Shown in pieces: positions 53,001-63,904 of a stretch of 64,000 nt of DNA (positions are counted from its first letter, which is position 1; each line of letters begins with the position of its first letter). The notes below the pieces were generated by a model. That model did not search any database. It was not told the origin of the DNA and saw only the letters and a program-made list of their open reading frames with translations. Source of the DNA: Microcebus murinus (lineage: Eukaryota > Chordata > Mammalia > Primates > Cheirogaleidae); NCBI RefSeq assembly GCF_040939455.1, contig NC_134117.1, forward strand, positions 23,863,501-23,927,500. The letters run 5' to 3'. A program made the position numbers and the translations under genes.

Positions 53001-55623
53001 CCATACCTTGGTCAACATGTTCATGCCCACAGCAGTGGCCACGGCAGTGGTTGTGGCTGTGAAGTAGGAAAGGGCCATCTGCCTAGTGGAGGAGAGAGAT
53101 GCTTGGTAGTGGGTGGTGCTGCTGGCGGAGGGCAAGACTATGGACTAGGGAGAGCAAGTCTGGTGATGAGGCTTCACGCCTGAAAACCTCACATGGTCCG
53201 TTCCCAGCCTCATCTTGTGATCCTCTCCCCCACACTCATAGCACCCCAACCCCCTTGACCTTATACAAGCACTTTAAACATGCCAAGCTCTTTCCTGCCT
53301 CAGGACCTCTGCACGCTGCTGCTCCCTGCTGGAGAATTCTTCCCTACGCCCTTGCATGGTTGAATCCTCATCCTTCAGAACTCAGCTGAAATGTCATCTC
53401 TACAGAAGGGACTCCCCTGGCTGGCCTGACTACACAGACACCTTCTGCTGTTCTCTGCCTTGTCACCCTTTATATGTCCTCAGTGGCAGCAGTCACAACT
53501 TAAGATTATGGTGCTTGTTCTCCTAAAAGACCTTAAACTGGCCAGGTGTGGTGGCTCACGCCTATAATCCCAGCACTTTGGGAGGCTAAGGCAGGAAGAT
53601 AGCTTGAGTTGCCAGGAGTTTCAGACCAGCCTGAGCAATGTAGAGAGACCCCATTTGTATAAAAAAAAAAATAGAAAAAATTAGCCAGGTGTGGTGGCGT
53701 ATGCCTGTAGTCCCAGCTACTCAGGAGGCTGAAGAAGGGAGGATCACTTGAGTCCAGGAGCTTAAGACTGTAGTGAGCTATGATGATGCCACTGCAATCC
53801 AGCATGGGCAACAGAGTGAGACCCTGTTTCAAACAAAACAAAAACCTTAAACTCCACCAGAACAGGGACCAGGAATGCCTTACTCAACAACGTATCCCCA
53901 GCACCTAAAACTGTACACATCCCAGCACGTGATACACACTGAAGAAATATTTGTAGAATGAATGAATGAATGAATGAGCAAATAGAAGGACTGTTCCTGG
54001 GGAGGTAAGCGGACAACCTGGGGTTCAGGCCTCCTACCTGACTGATGTCGGGGAGGCTGCATTCCTGTTGGTGTAGTTGACCAAGGCATTAAAGGACTGG
54101 TTCACCCACTGCCAGAAGATCACCGCCGGCATCGTCCTACCAGTAGGGAAGGCCAGGAGAGGCAAAGAGTAGGATGGAAGGGAGGGCTTGGGGTACATCA
54201 GTGAAGCCGCATGATTTGCAGTTCCCTAAACTGTGCCTGTGCTGCTTCGTGTACCTGGGCTTTTGCACACGCTGGCTCCTCTGCCTGGAATATTCCCCAC
54301 CCCCTCTTCCATACATGGCCAAGTCCTGCTCTGTTGAGACAGCACTTCCTCCTTGGAACCTTCCCGACACTTCCCCTGCCCTTTGTGAGACAGAGTTAGT
54401 CATTTCATGCTCCCTGTTCCCACAACCCCATGCTTTCCCCCCAGCCTGCCACTTACCAAGCTGTATTATAACTGTTTACACTTCTTGGTCTTCTGAACAA
54501 AACTAGGAGCTCCTTTAGGGGAGGTACTAAAGTTTTAATATTCCCAGAACCTGGCCCAAAGCCTAGCTCAATAACTGAACAAATGAATGCACAGTGCACA
54601 GATGGGAGGGGGCAGGGGGAAGGTGGGGGGAAGGAGGAGGAGGGAGGAGGAGGGAGGAAGGTGGAGGAAGAGTCACACATCCAGCAGCTACAAAGTACAT
54701 TCTCTCCCCAACCAAACCCAGAGAAAGGGTCTTCCTACTTTTTCATTTGGATGTTACATTATAACAATAAATTTATCGTGGAATGTGTACTTTTTAAAGA
54801 GGTAGCTTATTTGTTGAGAGTTCTATAGAGGACTGCCTGAGTTAACATCCAGGCACCCACATTTCCTGACTGTGTGAACTTAGACAAGCTACTTAGCCTC
54901 TCCAGAACTCTAGTTCTTCATCTACAAAGTACAAATGATAATGGCACCTAGGTGTAGGGCTGTTGAGAGGGTTAAATGAGGCAATACAAGCAAAGGACTT
55001 AGCACAGTGCCCAGTACCTGGTAAGTGATCAAAAAAGAGGGCTACTATGGCTTGGTGCTAGCAGACCCAGCAGCTGTCCCTCCCACTGCCTTGCTGCCAG
55101 GTCCCACCTGTAGAACTGGAGCATGAACCCTGTGATGATCATGCCGCCAGGGACCTGGAAGGACATGCGCCCAATGACATTCATCTTCTCCCCGGTGTCA
55201 GGGTGGAAGGCTGAGTCATACAGCTTCTTGGCATACAGTAGCTGTTCCACTTGGGTGCCTGGGGGCACGACCCCCATCCTGTCACCCAAAGACAACAGGC
55301 AGTTACCACCCAGCCTGGCCAATGCTTCCCAGTCTCCCACTCTCATTTCTCCTTCCCTCTTGAGATCTCTGCCCATTCCTTCACCTTCAGTTTCCACCTC
55401 CTCCCCCAAGGACCCCGTCAATGTCACCCTACTGCCTTCAGCCCCTTCCCTTAACCACTCACCTGCTCTTCTCCACCATCGCTTTGGCCCAGTCCAACTT
55501 CTGCTCTGGTACAAACACGGTGCGGGGGTCCGTGATGTTGAAGAAGTGTTTCACTCGCCCCAAGAAAGTGCCCTGGTCCCAACGGGGGGCATCGATGTCA
55601 AAGCTAGACAGGTCGGCCTCCAT
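46967..55623 (-). CDS. SFXN2: Sideroflexin-2, complete coding region in 11 exons
   Basis: SFXN2 is a multi-pass mitochondrial inner-membrane protein of the sideroflexin/tricarboxylate carrier family. Relatives SFXN1 and SFXN3 import serine, and SFXN2 is linked to mitochondrial iron and heme balance. The joined exons are 55623-55463, 55278-55108, 54136-54038, 53082-53007, 52712-52627, 51013-50953, 50577-50511, 49861-49812, 49500-49451, 48030-47983 and 47066-46967. They total 969 nt, giving 322 residues plus TAA, the length known for the human protein. All introns are GT-AG and every junction keeps frame. The family motif HPDTGEK lies at about residues 79-85. Hydrophobic segments lie near residues 98-118, 147-167, 174-194, 222-250 and 268-287. 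The start is the first ATG after a plausible acceptor and reads [17 protein letters not shown], as in vertebrate SFXN2. I see no damage and take it as a working gene. The non-coding first exon is not in the window, or I cannot recognise it. Confidence 0.97.
47125..47365 (+). repeat. L2 fragment in SFXN2 last intron
   Basis: CCAACTCAAATGCCACCTCC, AAGTAGCTCTTCTTGAC and CACAGTGCTTGAGACACAG follow L2 order. Confidence 0.6.
47366..47580. other. SFXN2 last intron, unique
   Basis: Nothing was recognised. Confidence 0.5.
47597..47635 (-). mobile_element. Ultrashort retro-insertion with target duplication in SFXN2 intron
   Basis: CCCTTACTCAATTTTA occurs at 47581-47596 and 47636-47651. The insert on the minus (gene) strand is TCCAGCAGTTTCTCAG plus about 20 A. 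The junction CTTT/AAAATT fits L1 endonuclease. Confidence 0.8.
47983..48030 (-). CDS. SFXN2: SFXN2 coding exon 10 (residues 274-290)
   Basis: It encodes [15 protein letters not shown], the last hydrophobic segment, and ends with TG of a Cys codon. The acceptor (CTTTCTTGCAG) is strong. The donor, ATG/GTATCA, is weaker than its neighbours. Only this junction restores the frame and matches the known protein. Confidence 0.93.
48432..48546 (-). mobile_element. MER5A-type fragment
   Basis: AGGGGCTTGTGAAAATATGC and TCAGATGATGCTGCTGATGC. Confidence 0.65.
48600..48790 (+). repeat. MIR
   Basis: CTACTTAACCAGCTGTGCAA then CCTTGAGCGAGTTACCTCTG and GAATTAAATGAGATAATATA. Confidence 0.82.
48795..48990 (+). 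repeat. MIR, second in tandem
   Basis: CCAGCTATATGCCCTTAGGC, AAGCCTCATTCTCTTCATTT and ACAAAAAGAGATGATAATAC. Confidence 0.72.
48991..49450. other. SFXN2 intron between coding exons 9 and 10, unique
   Basis: Nothing was recognised in this part; the rest of the intron holds the MIR and MER5A pieces. Confidence 0.5.
49451..49500 (-). CDS. SFXN2: SFXN2 coding exon 9 (residues 258-274)
   Basis: It encodes [16 protein letters not shown] plus two bases of a Phe codon. The acceptor is TTGTGCAG and the donor GTGAGT. The length is 50 nt. Confidence 0.94.
49812..49861 (-). CDS. SFXN2: SFXN2 coding exon 8 (residues 241-257)
   Basis: It encodes [17 protein letters not shown]. The acceptor is TCTTCCAG and the donor GTGGGT. 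The exon is 50 nt and ends in phase 0. Confidence 0.95.
50511..50577 (-). CDS. SFXN2: SFXN2 coding exon 7 (residues 219-241)
   Basis: It encodes [20 protein letters not shown] then GM, the fourth hydrophobic segment. The acceptor is TCCTCAG and the donor GTAAGA. It ends after one base of an Ile codon. Confidence 0.95.
50953..51013 (-). CDS. SFXN2: SFXN2 coding exon 6 (residues 198-218)
   Basis: It encodes [20 protein letters not shown], a hydrophilic loop. The acceptor is TGTTTAG and the donor GTGAGC. The exon is 61 nt. The preceding intron (51014-52626) contains an Alu. Confidence 0.95.
51195..51400 (+). repeat. MIR in SFXN2 intron
   Basis: TCCTTAACCCTTCCAAAGCC, TCAGTTTTCCTCATCTGCAA and GTGAGGATTAAAGGCGATAA. 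Confidence 0.82.
51645..51748 (-). repeat. MIR fragment cut by Alu
   Basis: AACATTTATGTAGCATTCAC and CTTTATGTATATTACATCAT are the reversed MIR 3' part. Confidence 0.65.
51751..52088 (+). mobile_element. Alu, strepsirrhine type, in SFXN2 intron
   Basis: The head is intact. The flanks ACCTTGTACCA and ACCCTTGTGCCA look like a diverged duplication. Confidence 0.94.
52089..52620. other. SFXN2 intron between coding exons 5 and 6, unique
   Basis: It is G+C-rich, with open frames on both strands and no recognisable domain. Confidence 0.5.
52627..52712 (-). CDS. SFXN2: SFXN2 coding exon 5 (residues 170-198)
   Basis: It encodes [20 protein letters not shown] and VNIPMMRQ, including a third hydrophobic segment. 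The acceptor is CCCACAG and the donor GTGAGT. The last codon (Gln) is split after CA. Confidence 0.96.
52972..52985 (-). promoter_or_regulatory. Candidate CTCF core site in SFXN2 intron
   Basis: On the gene strand the bases read CCACTTGAGGGCAG, 13 of 14 positions of the CTCF core CCRCNNGGNGGCAG, about 20 nt inside the intron after coding exon 4. A chance match is possible. Confidence 0.3.
53007..53082 (-). CDS. SFXN2: SFXN2 coding exon 4 (residues 144-169)
   Basis: It encodes [20 protein letters not shown] followed by NMLTK, a hydrophobic Thr/Ala-rich membrane segment. The acceptor is CCACTAG and the donor GTATGG. It ends in phase 0. Confidence 0.95.
53205..53985 (+). repeat. L2 3' end split by an Alu, in SFXN2 intron
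   Basis: AACTCAGCTGAAATGTCATC before the Alu and AGAACAGGGACCAGGAATGC, then (GAAT)n at 53962-53977, after it. The TGAA-type repeat is the typical L2 terminus. Confidence 0.82.
53540..53846 (+). mobile_element. Alu, classical linker, in SFXN2 intron
   Basis: TGGCCAGGTGTGGTGGCTCA to GAGACCCTGTTTC, without the lemur-type linker. Confidence 0.92.
54038..54136 (-). CDS. SFXN2: SFXN2 coding exon 3 (residues 111-144)
   Basis: It encodes [20 protein letters not shown] and [12 protein letters not shown], a highly conserved loop of the sideroflexin family. The acceptor is CTGGTAG and the donor GTAGGA. The length is 99 nt, phase 2 to phase 2. Confidence 0.96.
54195..54590 (+). repeat. L2 3'-end fragment in SFXN2 intron
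   Basis: TGGCTCCTCTGCCTGGAATA, CTCCTTGGAACCTTCCCGAC and AACAAATGAATGCAC. Confidence 0.75.
54602..54672. repeat. GGA/GGAGG purine-rich low-complexity tract
   Basis: About 70 nt of G and A on the plus strand, with only isolated other bases. Confidence 0.85.
54835..55032 (+). repeat. MIR in SFXN2 intron
   Basis: TAGACAAGCTACTTAGCCTC, GGGTTAAATGAGGCAATACA and GCACAGTGCCCAGTACCTGG. Confidence 0.85.
55108..55278 (-). CDS. SFXN2: SFXN2 coding exon 2 (residues 54-111)
   Basis: The exon opens with [18 protein letters not shown] and holds the family motif HPDTGEK, then the start of the first hydrophobic segment ([13 protein letters not shown]). The acceptor is GACAG and the donor GTGGGA. Both ends are phase 2. 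Confidence 0.96.
55463..55623 (-). CDS. SFXN2: SFXN2 first coding exon (residues 1-54)
   Basis: This exon carries the ATG (55623-55621) and the matrix/cytosolic N-terminal part, including the [11 protein letters not shown] stretch shared by sideroflexins. It ends with AG of an Arg codon followed by GTGAGT. A plausible acceptor (TCCACAG at the 55642 side) would give an 18-nt 5' UTR piece, 55641-55624. Confidence 0.95.
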
Positions 55624-55641
55624 CTTTGCTCACACACACAC

Positions 55642-56036
55642 CTGTGGACTTAAGAGACAGAAGAAGAATGAGGATTGTCCCCCAAATCAAAGCCTTTCCC
55701 AGAAGCCCTGAGCACATCCCACTGTTACGGACTGCCTGCTTTTACCAACCACTGGGCACCAGCTGACTCAGCTGGGGAGAGCCCCGGAGAGTGGTCACCA
55801 GACTGAGCAATTGGGCACCAACATGTATGTCCTGGTGGCCAGCCTTGTGCTTTACCACACTGTGGGAGAGACTGGAAAAAGGGACAGTAGAGTGCCTGTC
55901 CTTGGGGAGCCCCGAGTCTGACTGGGGAACAAGACCCTACTCATGAAATAATATATAATACCCCCTGGTGCTTTGGGCAGGGAGGTGGGAAAAGTAGCCA
56001 TTTTGAAAAACATCCAGAGCCCTCTCTTCTTCTTAA
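55642..56036. other. SFXN2 5'-UTR intron, unique part
   Basis: No CpG island or first exon was recognised here. Confidence 0.5.
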
Positions 56037-56208
56037 AATTTTATTTTTTAGAAATGGGGTCTAGCTATGCTGCCTAGGCTGGAGTGCAGTGTCCCTTCCT
56101 AGGCTCAATCATAGCACACTGCAGCCTCAAACTCCTGGGCTGAAGCAATCCTTCCTTCTCAGCCTGGCAAGAAGGTGGGACTACAGGCCTGTACCCTGAC
56201 ACCCAGCC
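56037..56208 (-). mobile_element. Alu monomer
   Basis: AGAAATGGGGTCTAGCTATG through CCTGACACCCAGCC is a single arm. Confidence 0.85.
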
Positions 56209-56502
56209 CCTCTGTTCTTACCAAGGCCCTCAAAGGAAACTATTTTACCAGAACCTATCAGGTTTGGGGGAAAGAACTCCAGCCCCCTCTTGCCTTCCTG
56301 CCTCACCTGAAGTGGGGTGAAGGGACGCTCAGAAGTACTTGTGAAGGTCAAGGGCACAGGCTCACTTGAAGACTAAGGCCTCATCACAGGACTGTAGCAT
56401 GCTTCCTTCCCCCCACCACCACTGCATCAGGGAGGCCGCTGTGTAACCACAAGGGATTACAACAGAAAAACTGCAAGGCTCATACCTTATTTAAGAAGTC
56501 TC

Positions 56503-56838
56503 TGGCCGGGCACGGTGGCTCATGCCTGTAATCCTAGCACTCTGGGAGGCTGAGGCCGGCAGATTGCTCAAGGTCAGGAGTTCGAAACCAGCCTGAGCAA
56601 GAGCGAGACCCCGTCTCTACTATAAATAGAAAGAAATTAATTGACCAACTAATATATATATATGGAAAAAAATTAGCCGGGCATGGTGGCGCATGCCTAT
56701 AGTCTCAGCTACTTGGGAGGCTGAGGCAGCAGGATTGCTTGAGCCCAGGAGTTTGAGGTTGCTGTGAGCTAGGCTGATGCCACGGCACTCACTCTAGCCT
56801 GGGCAAAAAAGTGAGACTCTGTCTCAAAAAAAAAAAAA
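56503..56838 (+). mobile_element. Alu, strepsirrhine type
   Basis: The flanks AAGTCTCT are duplicated. The linker carries an extended TATATATATAT. Confidence 0.94.
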
Positions 56839-57019
56839 GTCTCTAGAAGCCCAAAGATGACAAAGGAGACAAAAACAAGGATACCAGATGAAATATTGGC
56901 CTTTGACACCTATAGCTACAGCAAACAGTAAACACAGCCTAACTCCTAGCCAGATAAACATAAAACCTCTCACCTCAGTCCCTCTTACCAGCCAGGTCCC
57001 TTGTGTCTGGATTTCAACA

Positions 57020-58635
57020 AAAAATTATAAGGCATACTCAAAAGTAAAAAACACAGTTTAAAGAAACAGACCAAGTATCAGAACCAGATTCAGATAAAAC
57101 AGAGATTTTGGACTTATCAGAGCAGGAATTTAAAATAACTATGATTAATATGCTCAGGAATCTCAAGGGAAAAGTGGACAACATACAAGAACAGATGGAT
57201 AACGTAAGCAGAGAGATAGAAACTCTTAAGAAAGAATCAAAAGGAAATTTTAGAAGTCAAAAACACTGTTACAGAGATGAAGAAAGCCATGATGGACTCA
57301 ACAGTAGGCAGACATGGCCAAGGAAATCAGTGAGCTTGAATGTGTCAACAGAAACCTCCCAAATAGAAATGTAAAGGAGAAAAAAAAGAATAAAAAACCA
57401 GAACAGAATATCCAAGAACTGTGGGACAACTATAAAAGGTACAATGTATGTGTTAATAGAAATACCAGAAGGAGAAGAGAGAAAGGAACAGAAAAAATAT
57501 TTGAAGTAATGATGATTGAGAATTTTGGAGCACCAAGCAGGATAACCACCAAACACCCTACACTGAGGCATATCATATTCAAACTGCAGAAAATCGAAGA
57601 CAAAGAAAATAAGGAAAAGTAGGCAGAGGAGGAAACAAAACCTTACCTACAGAGAGGTAAGATTTCTCTTCAGCAACCTGGCAAGCAAGAAGACAGTAGA
57701 GTGAAAGATTTAAAGTGTTAAAGAAGAAAAACCCAACCTATAATTCTATATCCAGTGAAATTATTTTTCAAAAGTGAAGAAGCAATAAAGACTTCTTGGA
57801 CAAACGAAACTGAGGGAATTTGTTGCCAGTAGACCTGACTTGCAAGATGTTAAAAGAAGTTCGAGAGAAAATTATATAGGTTATGAGATCAGACCCACAT
57901 AAAGAAAGTGTCAGAGAAGAAATAAATGAACTAAATGAAGAAAGTGAAGGAACAAATAAAATCTTTATATTTCTTATTCTGAATTAACAGCAAACAGAGC
58001 CGCACACGTGGTGGCTCACGCCTGTAATCCTAGCACTCTGGGAGGCTGAGGCAGGAGGATCGCTCGAGGTCCAGAGTTCAAGACCAGCCTGAGCAAGAGC
58101 AAGATCCTGTCTCTACTAAAAATAGAAATAAATTAATTGGCCAACTAAAAATATATATAGAAAAAATTAGCTGGGCATGTTGGTGCATGCCTGTAGTCCC
58201 AGCTACTCTGGAGGCTGAGGCAGAAGGATCACTTTAGACCAGGAGTTTGAGGTTGCTGTGAGCTAGGCTGGACGCCATGGGCTAGCCCAGGCAACAGAGC
58301 GAGATTCTGTCTCAAAAAAAAAGAAAAAACAGCAAACAGGTAACAGTTTGTTCAATATAATAATAGCGACAATGTATTCAGTAACTATAGCTTATGGATA
58401 AATGAAATACATGACCCCAATAACATCAAGGATGGCAGGAAGGAATTGGGAATAGACGATTATAAGGTACATGTGCTCCCCACGAAGTGGTATAGTGTTA
58501 TTTGAAAGTGGACTTGGATTAGTTGTAAATGTATACTGCACACTCTAGGGCAACAAACTAAAAAAGTTTTCAAATGAAGTATGATTGATATGCTAAGAGA
58601 GGTAAGAAAATGCAGTCACACAAAGAAAGCTAAGG
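57020..58635 (+). pseudogene. Ancient L1/HAL1 fragment with ORF1 remnants
   Basis: Two broken frames (about 57108-57374 and 57314-57622) resemble the L1 ORF1 RNA-binding protein: a coiled-coil part (LRNLKGKVDNIQEQMDNVSRE) and the IQELWDNYKRYNV and PTLRHIIFKLQKIEDKE segments. They lie in different frames with stops between them, so no protein is made. The region downstream continues as HAL1/L1M sequence, interrupted by an Alu at 57998-58328. Confidence 0.75.
57998..58328 (+). mobile_element. Alu, strepsirrhine type, nested in L1/HAL1
   Basis: The duplication AACAGCAAACAG flanks it. The head is altered to GCCGCACACGTGGTGGC. Confidence 0.92.
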
Positions 58636-58930
58636 CTTTTGAATTTTTGCTTGAAAATTTTGGGAAGTCATTAAAGGATTTTAAGAAGAAAAGTGACAAG
58701 ATCAGATGTGTAGTTTAGAAGGGATGCTCCAGACACTCGTGAGAATAAACAGGATGTGGCACAACCTCACAGGACACAGAGACAGGCTGGAAGGGAACTC
58801 TAATAATACAGACATAACGGAGAGAGGCTCAAACGGAGCCAGGTGCACTCAAAGGAGAGACCAAAAGAAGAGAACCGTTTAAACAAGCAGAATCTTAGGA
58901 TTTGCTAAGCAATTGGGTATTAGCAGAATA
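58636..58930. other. SFXN2 5'-UTR intron, unrecognised
   Basis: No gene or clear repeat. Confidence 0.45.
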
Positions 58931-58934
58931 TTGT

Positions 58935-59445
58935 ATAAGTCAGAGTTCAACCAGAGAAGCAGAATCAGTAGATATATATTAATATATATATATCCTTTAT
59001 ATAATAAATATATGATATTGATAAATACATAAAAATCGATTTATTACAAGGAATTAGCTAATTGGCTTAAATAATTGTGGCAGGTGGTTAAGCAAGGACA
59101 CAGCCAGCAGGGCAGGCAGCCAGAAACAGACCATCCTGGGCATAGAAAAGTGACACGGGTTATGGCTCAGAGACTCAGACCTCACGGTTGGGGGGTGCCT
59201 GCCCCTCCTTTGAAGGGCTTCCATCTGATTAGGTCAGGCCACTGGGCATAATCTCCCTTTTGATTAACTTAAAGCCAACCAATTGAGGACTTTAATTACA
59301 CATGCAAAATCCCTTCACAACAGCACCTAGATTAGCATGTGTCTGAAGAACTGGAAGAAGGTGTGCTAAGCTCCCACTGTAACTGGAACCGGACCAGAGA
59401 GGGAATGCCAGGAGCTTAGCCTAGCCAAGTTGACACATCACAAAT
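58935..59445 (-). repeat. Old interspersed repeat, family not named
   Basis: It begins GTCAGAGTTCAACCAGAGAA, passes an AT-rich (TA)n stretch and AAGGAATTAGCTAATTGG, and ends GCCAAGTTGACACATCACAA. This arrangement recurs widely in mammals, but I cannot name it safely. Confidence 0.55.
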
Positions 59446-59589
59446 ATCTAGAGTGATACCTGGAGTTTCTGCCTTAGGCAACAAGGTGCTGAGTCAGAGA
59501 GTGTAGAAAAATAGGCTTTAAGGGAGAAAACAGTGAGCTTGATTTTTTGCATGTTGAGTTTTAAGTGCCATGGGACTTGATTAATGCAA

Positions 59590-59860
59590 TAGGCTGCTTC
59601 CCGTCTTGGGCCCTTTCCAAAAGGTATTCCCTCCCCTCTTTACTAAGTAACACCTACTCGTCCTTTCACTTTCTTTAGGAATAATTTTCAGATTTACTTC
59701 TATACCTTCTATTGTTAGGCCATTTGTCTTTTTTCTGAAAACTATCATCTTAACTAACTTAAATAGTCACCTTTGAAGTCAGGGGATGTGTTCATTTTGC
59801 TCTCCACTGTTGTCCCAGTGCCTAGCACAAGTATTCAAGCACGTGCTGCATAGAGGGCCA
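59590..59860 (+). repeat. L2 fragment
   Basis: CCCTCCCCTCTTTACTAAGT, GTCAGGGGATGTGTTCATTT and CCCAGTGCCTAGCACA. Confidence 0.6.
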
Positions 59861-60026
59861 GCTCAGCAGCAAGTAGGTATTCAGGCTTGACAGAAAGCAT
59901 AGAGGTCTGGGCTGGAAGGAAAAAGTTGAGTCAGTAGCATTGAGGTGGTTTAAGATAAAGTTTTCCAATGAGAATACACAGAATGGGCAAACCCTGAAAA
60001 ACCACTACACTTAAGAAGCACGCTTG

Positions 60027-61065
<1,039 letters not shown>

Positions 61066-61071
61066 GCCAGG

Positions 61072-61394
61072 CTGGGCATGGGGGCTCACGCCTGTAATCC
61101 TAGCACTCTGGGAGGCCAAGGTGGGTAGATCGCTCAAGGTTAGGAGTTTGAAACCAGCTGGAGCAAAAGCAAGACCCCATCTCTACTAAAAAATAGAAAG
61201 AAATTAATTGGCCAACTAAAAATATATAGAAAAAAATTATCTGGGCATGGAGGTGCATGCCTATAGTCCCAGCTACTTGGGAGGCTATCACTTGAGTCCA
61301 GGTCTTTGAGATTACTGTGAGCTAGGCTGACACCACCACACTCTAGCCTGAGCAGCAGAGCGAGACACTGTCTCAAAAAAAAAAAAAAAAAAAA
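61072..61394 (+). mobile_element. Alu, strepsirrhine type, deleted right arm
   Basis: The duplication AGACATAAGGCC flanks it. The right arm lacks about 15 nt after GGGAGGCT. Confidence 0.92.
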
Positions 61395-61429
61395 GACATA
61401 AGGCCCCTCCCCCAACAATCTAAATTATC

Positions 61430-61700
61430 TTTCTGGAACATTTTCCCTAACACCCACTGTCCCCCAATGGGTACAGTTCCTTGATTCTTTCAGGGCAAAC
61501 TCATGTCTTTCTGTTATATATTCCCCTAGTACCCTGACCTTTTGTAATTGTCACCTTCTTGTCATTTACTGTTAAAATAAAATCTGCCTTCCCTGACAGA
61601 CTGTAAGGCTCACGAGCATTGGGACACATCTGTAATGTTCACTGCTACATCTCTCACGTGTCCTCTAAAAATCTGTACTGCCTGCCTGAAATGAATTCCA
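61430..61700 (+). repeat. L2 fragment
   Basis: GACAGACTGTAAGGCTCACG, then AGCATTGGGACACATCTGTA, is the L2 3' pattern. Confidence 0.6.
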
Positions 61701-62068
61701 ACTTATTCTTGCATTCTCTTGGCATCAAGGATGTTACTCCTACCTGGTTGATCCTGCCAAGTAGCAAAAAAGAAAAAATAGGATATCACTCCTTTTAAGT
61801 CAAACCTAGAAATTGCCTGGGTTATAGAAGGAAGCGCAGCCTTTCTTTCATGAAGATGCAAACTGTCTACCTTGCTTGTACTGAGTCATATCTGGTGTCT
61901 AAGTTTTCTTCCACGGTTACTCTTCCTCCTCCTACACAGGCCACATCTAGTATTCCCTAAAAAGGTCACCATCATGTCCAGGGTGGCCCAATTTCTGAAG
62001 GATTATGGTTCCACTACCAGGAACAAGGTAGGAGATAGAACTCAGACAAGTGATTGGTTGATACTTCC
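61701..62068. other. SFXN2 5'-UTR intron, unique
   Basis: Nothing was recognised. Confidence 0.5.
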
Positions 62069-62836
62069 TGCCATAGTTAGGATGTTTGACCCCTACAAAC
62101 CTCATGTTGAAATTTGATCACCAATGTTGGAGACAGGGCCTAACGGGAGGTGTCTGGGTGGTTATGGACAGATTCCTCATGATTAGATTAATGTCCTCCC
62201 TGGTGCAGGGTGAATGAGCAAGTTCTTATTCTATTAGTTCTAGCAAGAGCTGGTTGTTAAAAAGAGCCTGGTACCCCCTTCTCCTCTCCTGCTTCCTCTC
62301 ATGCCATGTGATCTCTGCACATGTCAGCTCCTCTTCACTTTCTGCCATGAGTGGAAATAGTCTGAGGCCCTCAACAGATGTTCAATCTTGAACCTTCCAG
62401 CCAGCAAAACCATGAGCTAAATAAACTTCTTTATAAATTACTCAGCCTCACATCTTCCTTTATAATAACACTAAATGTTGGCCGGGCGTGGTGGCTCATG
62501 CCTGTAGCACTCTGGGAGCCTCAGGCAGGAGGATCGCTCAAAGTCAGGAGTTTGAGACCAGCCTGCGCAATAGTGAGACCCCGTCTCTACTAAAAAAATA
62601 AGAAAAATTAGCTGGACAACTAAAAATATATATAAAAAAAATTAGCTGGGCATGGTGGTGCATGCCTGTAGTCCCAGCTACTCGGGAGGCTGAGGCGGGA
62701 GGAACGCTTGAGCCAAGGAGTTTGAGGTTGCTGTGAGCGAGGCTGACGCCATGGCACTCTAGCCCAGGCAAGAGAGTAACACTCTGTATCAAACAACAAC
62801 AACAGCAACAACAACAACACTAAACGGACTAAAACA
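62069..62836 (+). mobile_element. Solo MaLR LTR (MST type) split by an Alu
   Basis: It starts TGCCATAGTTAGGATGTTTG and ends GGACTAAAACA, with CTCATGTTGAAATTTGATCA, GTTCTTATTCTATTAG and the signal AATAAACTTCTTTATAAATT between. No internal retroviral genes are present. LTR parts are 62069-62478 and about 62816-62836. Confidence 0.88.
62479..62815 (+). mobile_element. Alu, strepsirrhine type, nested in the LTR, (AAC)n tail
   Basis: The flanks AACACTAAA are duplicated (before 62479 and after 62815). Confidence 0.93.
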
Positions 62837-63145
62837 TCTCCCATCTAGGATTAGAGACTGTCACAATTTAAAGGCATTAGGGATTCAAGATTTCGGTTTA
62901 TTGAAGAGGAAACTGAAGCCTAGAAAAGTTCACACTGATTGGGCCAGAACAATAAGCATTTGTGGCACACTTGGCCTTGCAGTAAGCACTTGTGGCACAT
63001 GTAAAGATGAACAATAAACAGATCCTCAAAGATGCAACAATAGCTAGGGCCTTACTTTCCTAAGGTTACAAGGCTTAGTCACCTAGACAGGGCCCCTAGC
63101 CATTATAGCCTACTTGTCATGTCTTTTTAAAAAAGAAAAGAAAAG
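62837..63145. other. SFXN2 5'-UTR intron, unique
   Basis: Nothing was recognised beyond a weak MIR-like stretch (ATTGAAGAGGAAACTGAAGC). Confidence 0.45.
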
Positions 63146-63149
63146 AAAG

Positions 63150-63470
63150 AAGACGACTGTGTTGGCTCATGCCAATAATCCTAGCACTTAGGAAGGCCGA
63201 AGCAGGAGGATCACTTAAGCCTACGAGTTTAAGACCAGCCTGGGTAATAGTGAGACCCCATCTCTACAAAAAATAAAAATTAGCTGAGCATGGTGGCACA
63301 TGCCTGTAGTCTCGGCTATTTGGGAGGGTGGGGCAGGAGGATGGCTTGAGCACAGGAGTTGGAGGCTTCAGTGAGCCATGATGATGGATGATGCCACTGC
63401 ACTCTAGCCCAGGCAACAGAGCAAGACACTATCTCAAAAAAAAAAAAAAAAAAAAAAAAAAAGAAAGAAA
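63150..63470 (+). mobile_element. Alu, classical linker
   Basis: GTTGGCTCATGCCAATAATC to CACTATCTC, with a long A tail ending in (GAAA)n. Confidence 0.92.
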
Positions 63471-63904
63471 GAAAAGAAAATAGGCTACTACCTCCCCTGA
63501 AATAATGCTCATCCTTCCTAGATAGAACTGATTTTCTCTGGCAAACAGTATCAGAGCTCACAGAACAGGCTTAAACCCATTCTGAGGTATCCTCTTACAA
63601 GAGGGAAGTGCCCAAGATTCTCTTATTTGTAGCTCCAGGTAGAGAGGAAAACAAAACATCATTGCTTGTACTCACATCAGAAAAAGATCAAGGCACCTAA
63701 AGACTCTAGAAGGTCGGACACAAAGACCCCTGAGAAAGGTGAGGATTAGGGTTAAGGCTGCCTAGAGCAAAGTTGGGGAATGATAACAATTAAAGGAAGA
63801 GACCACATATATGCTTATGGAGACTCATCTGACTCCAAGGCAACCATGTGTTAGACACCAGACAACTTAGAAAGAGAAATCTGCCCTGCCTTTTTTTAGG
63901 TTTT

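Noticed and set aside
55029..55514. 161-codon minus-strand frame read as one protein
   Set aside because: Only its middle (55278-55108) is SFXN2 exon sequence; the rest is intron read through the splice sites.
57108..57622. A possible new coiled-coil gene
   Set aside because: The two frames are overlapping remnants of L1/HAL1 ORF1 with frame breaks.
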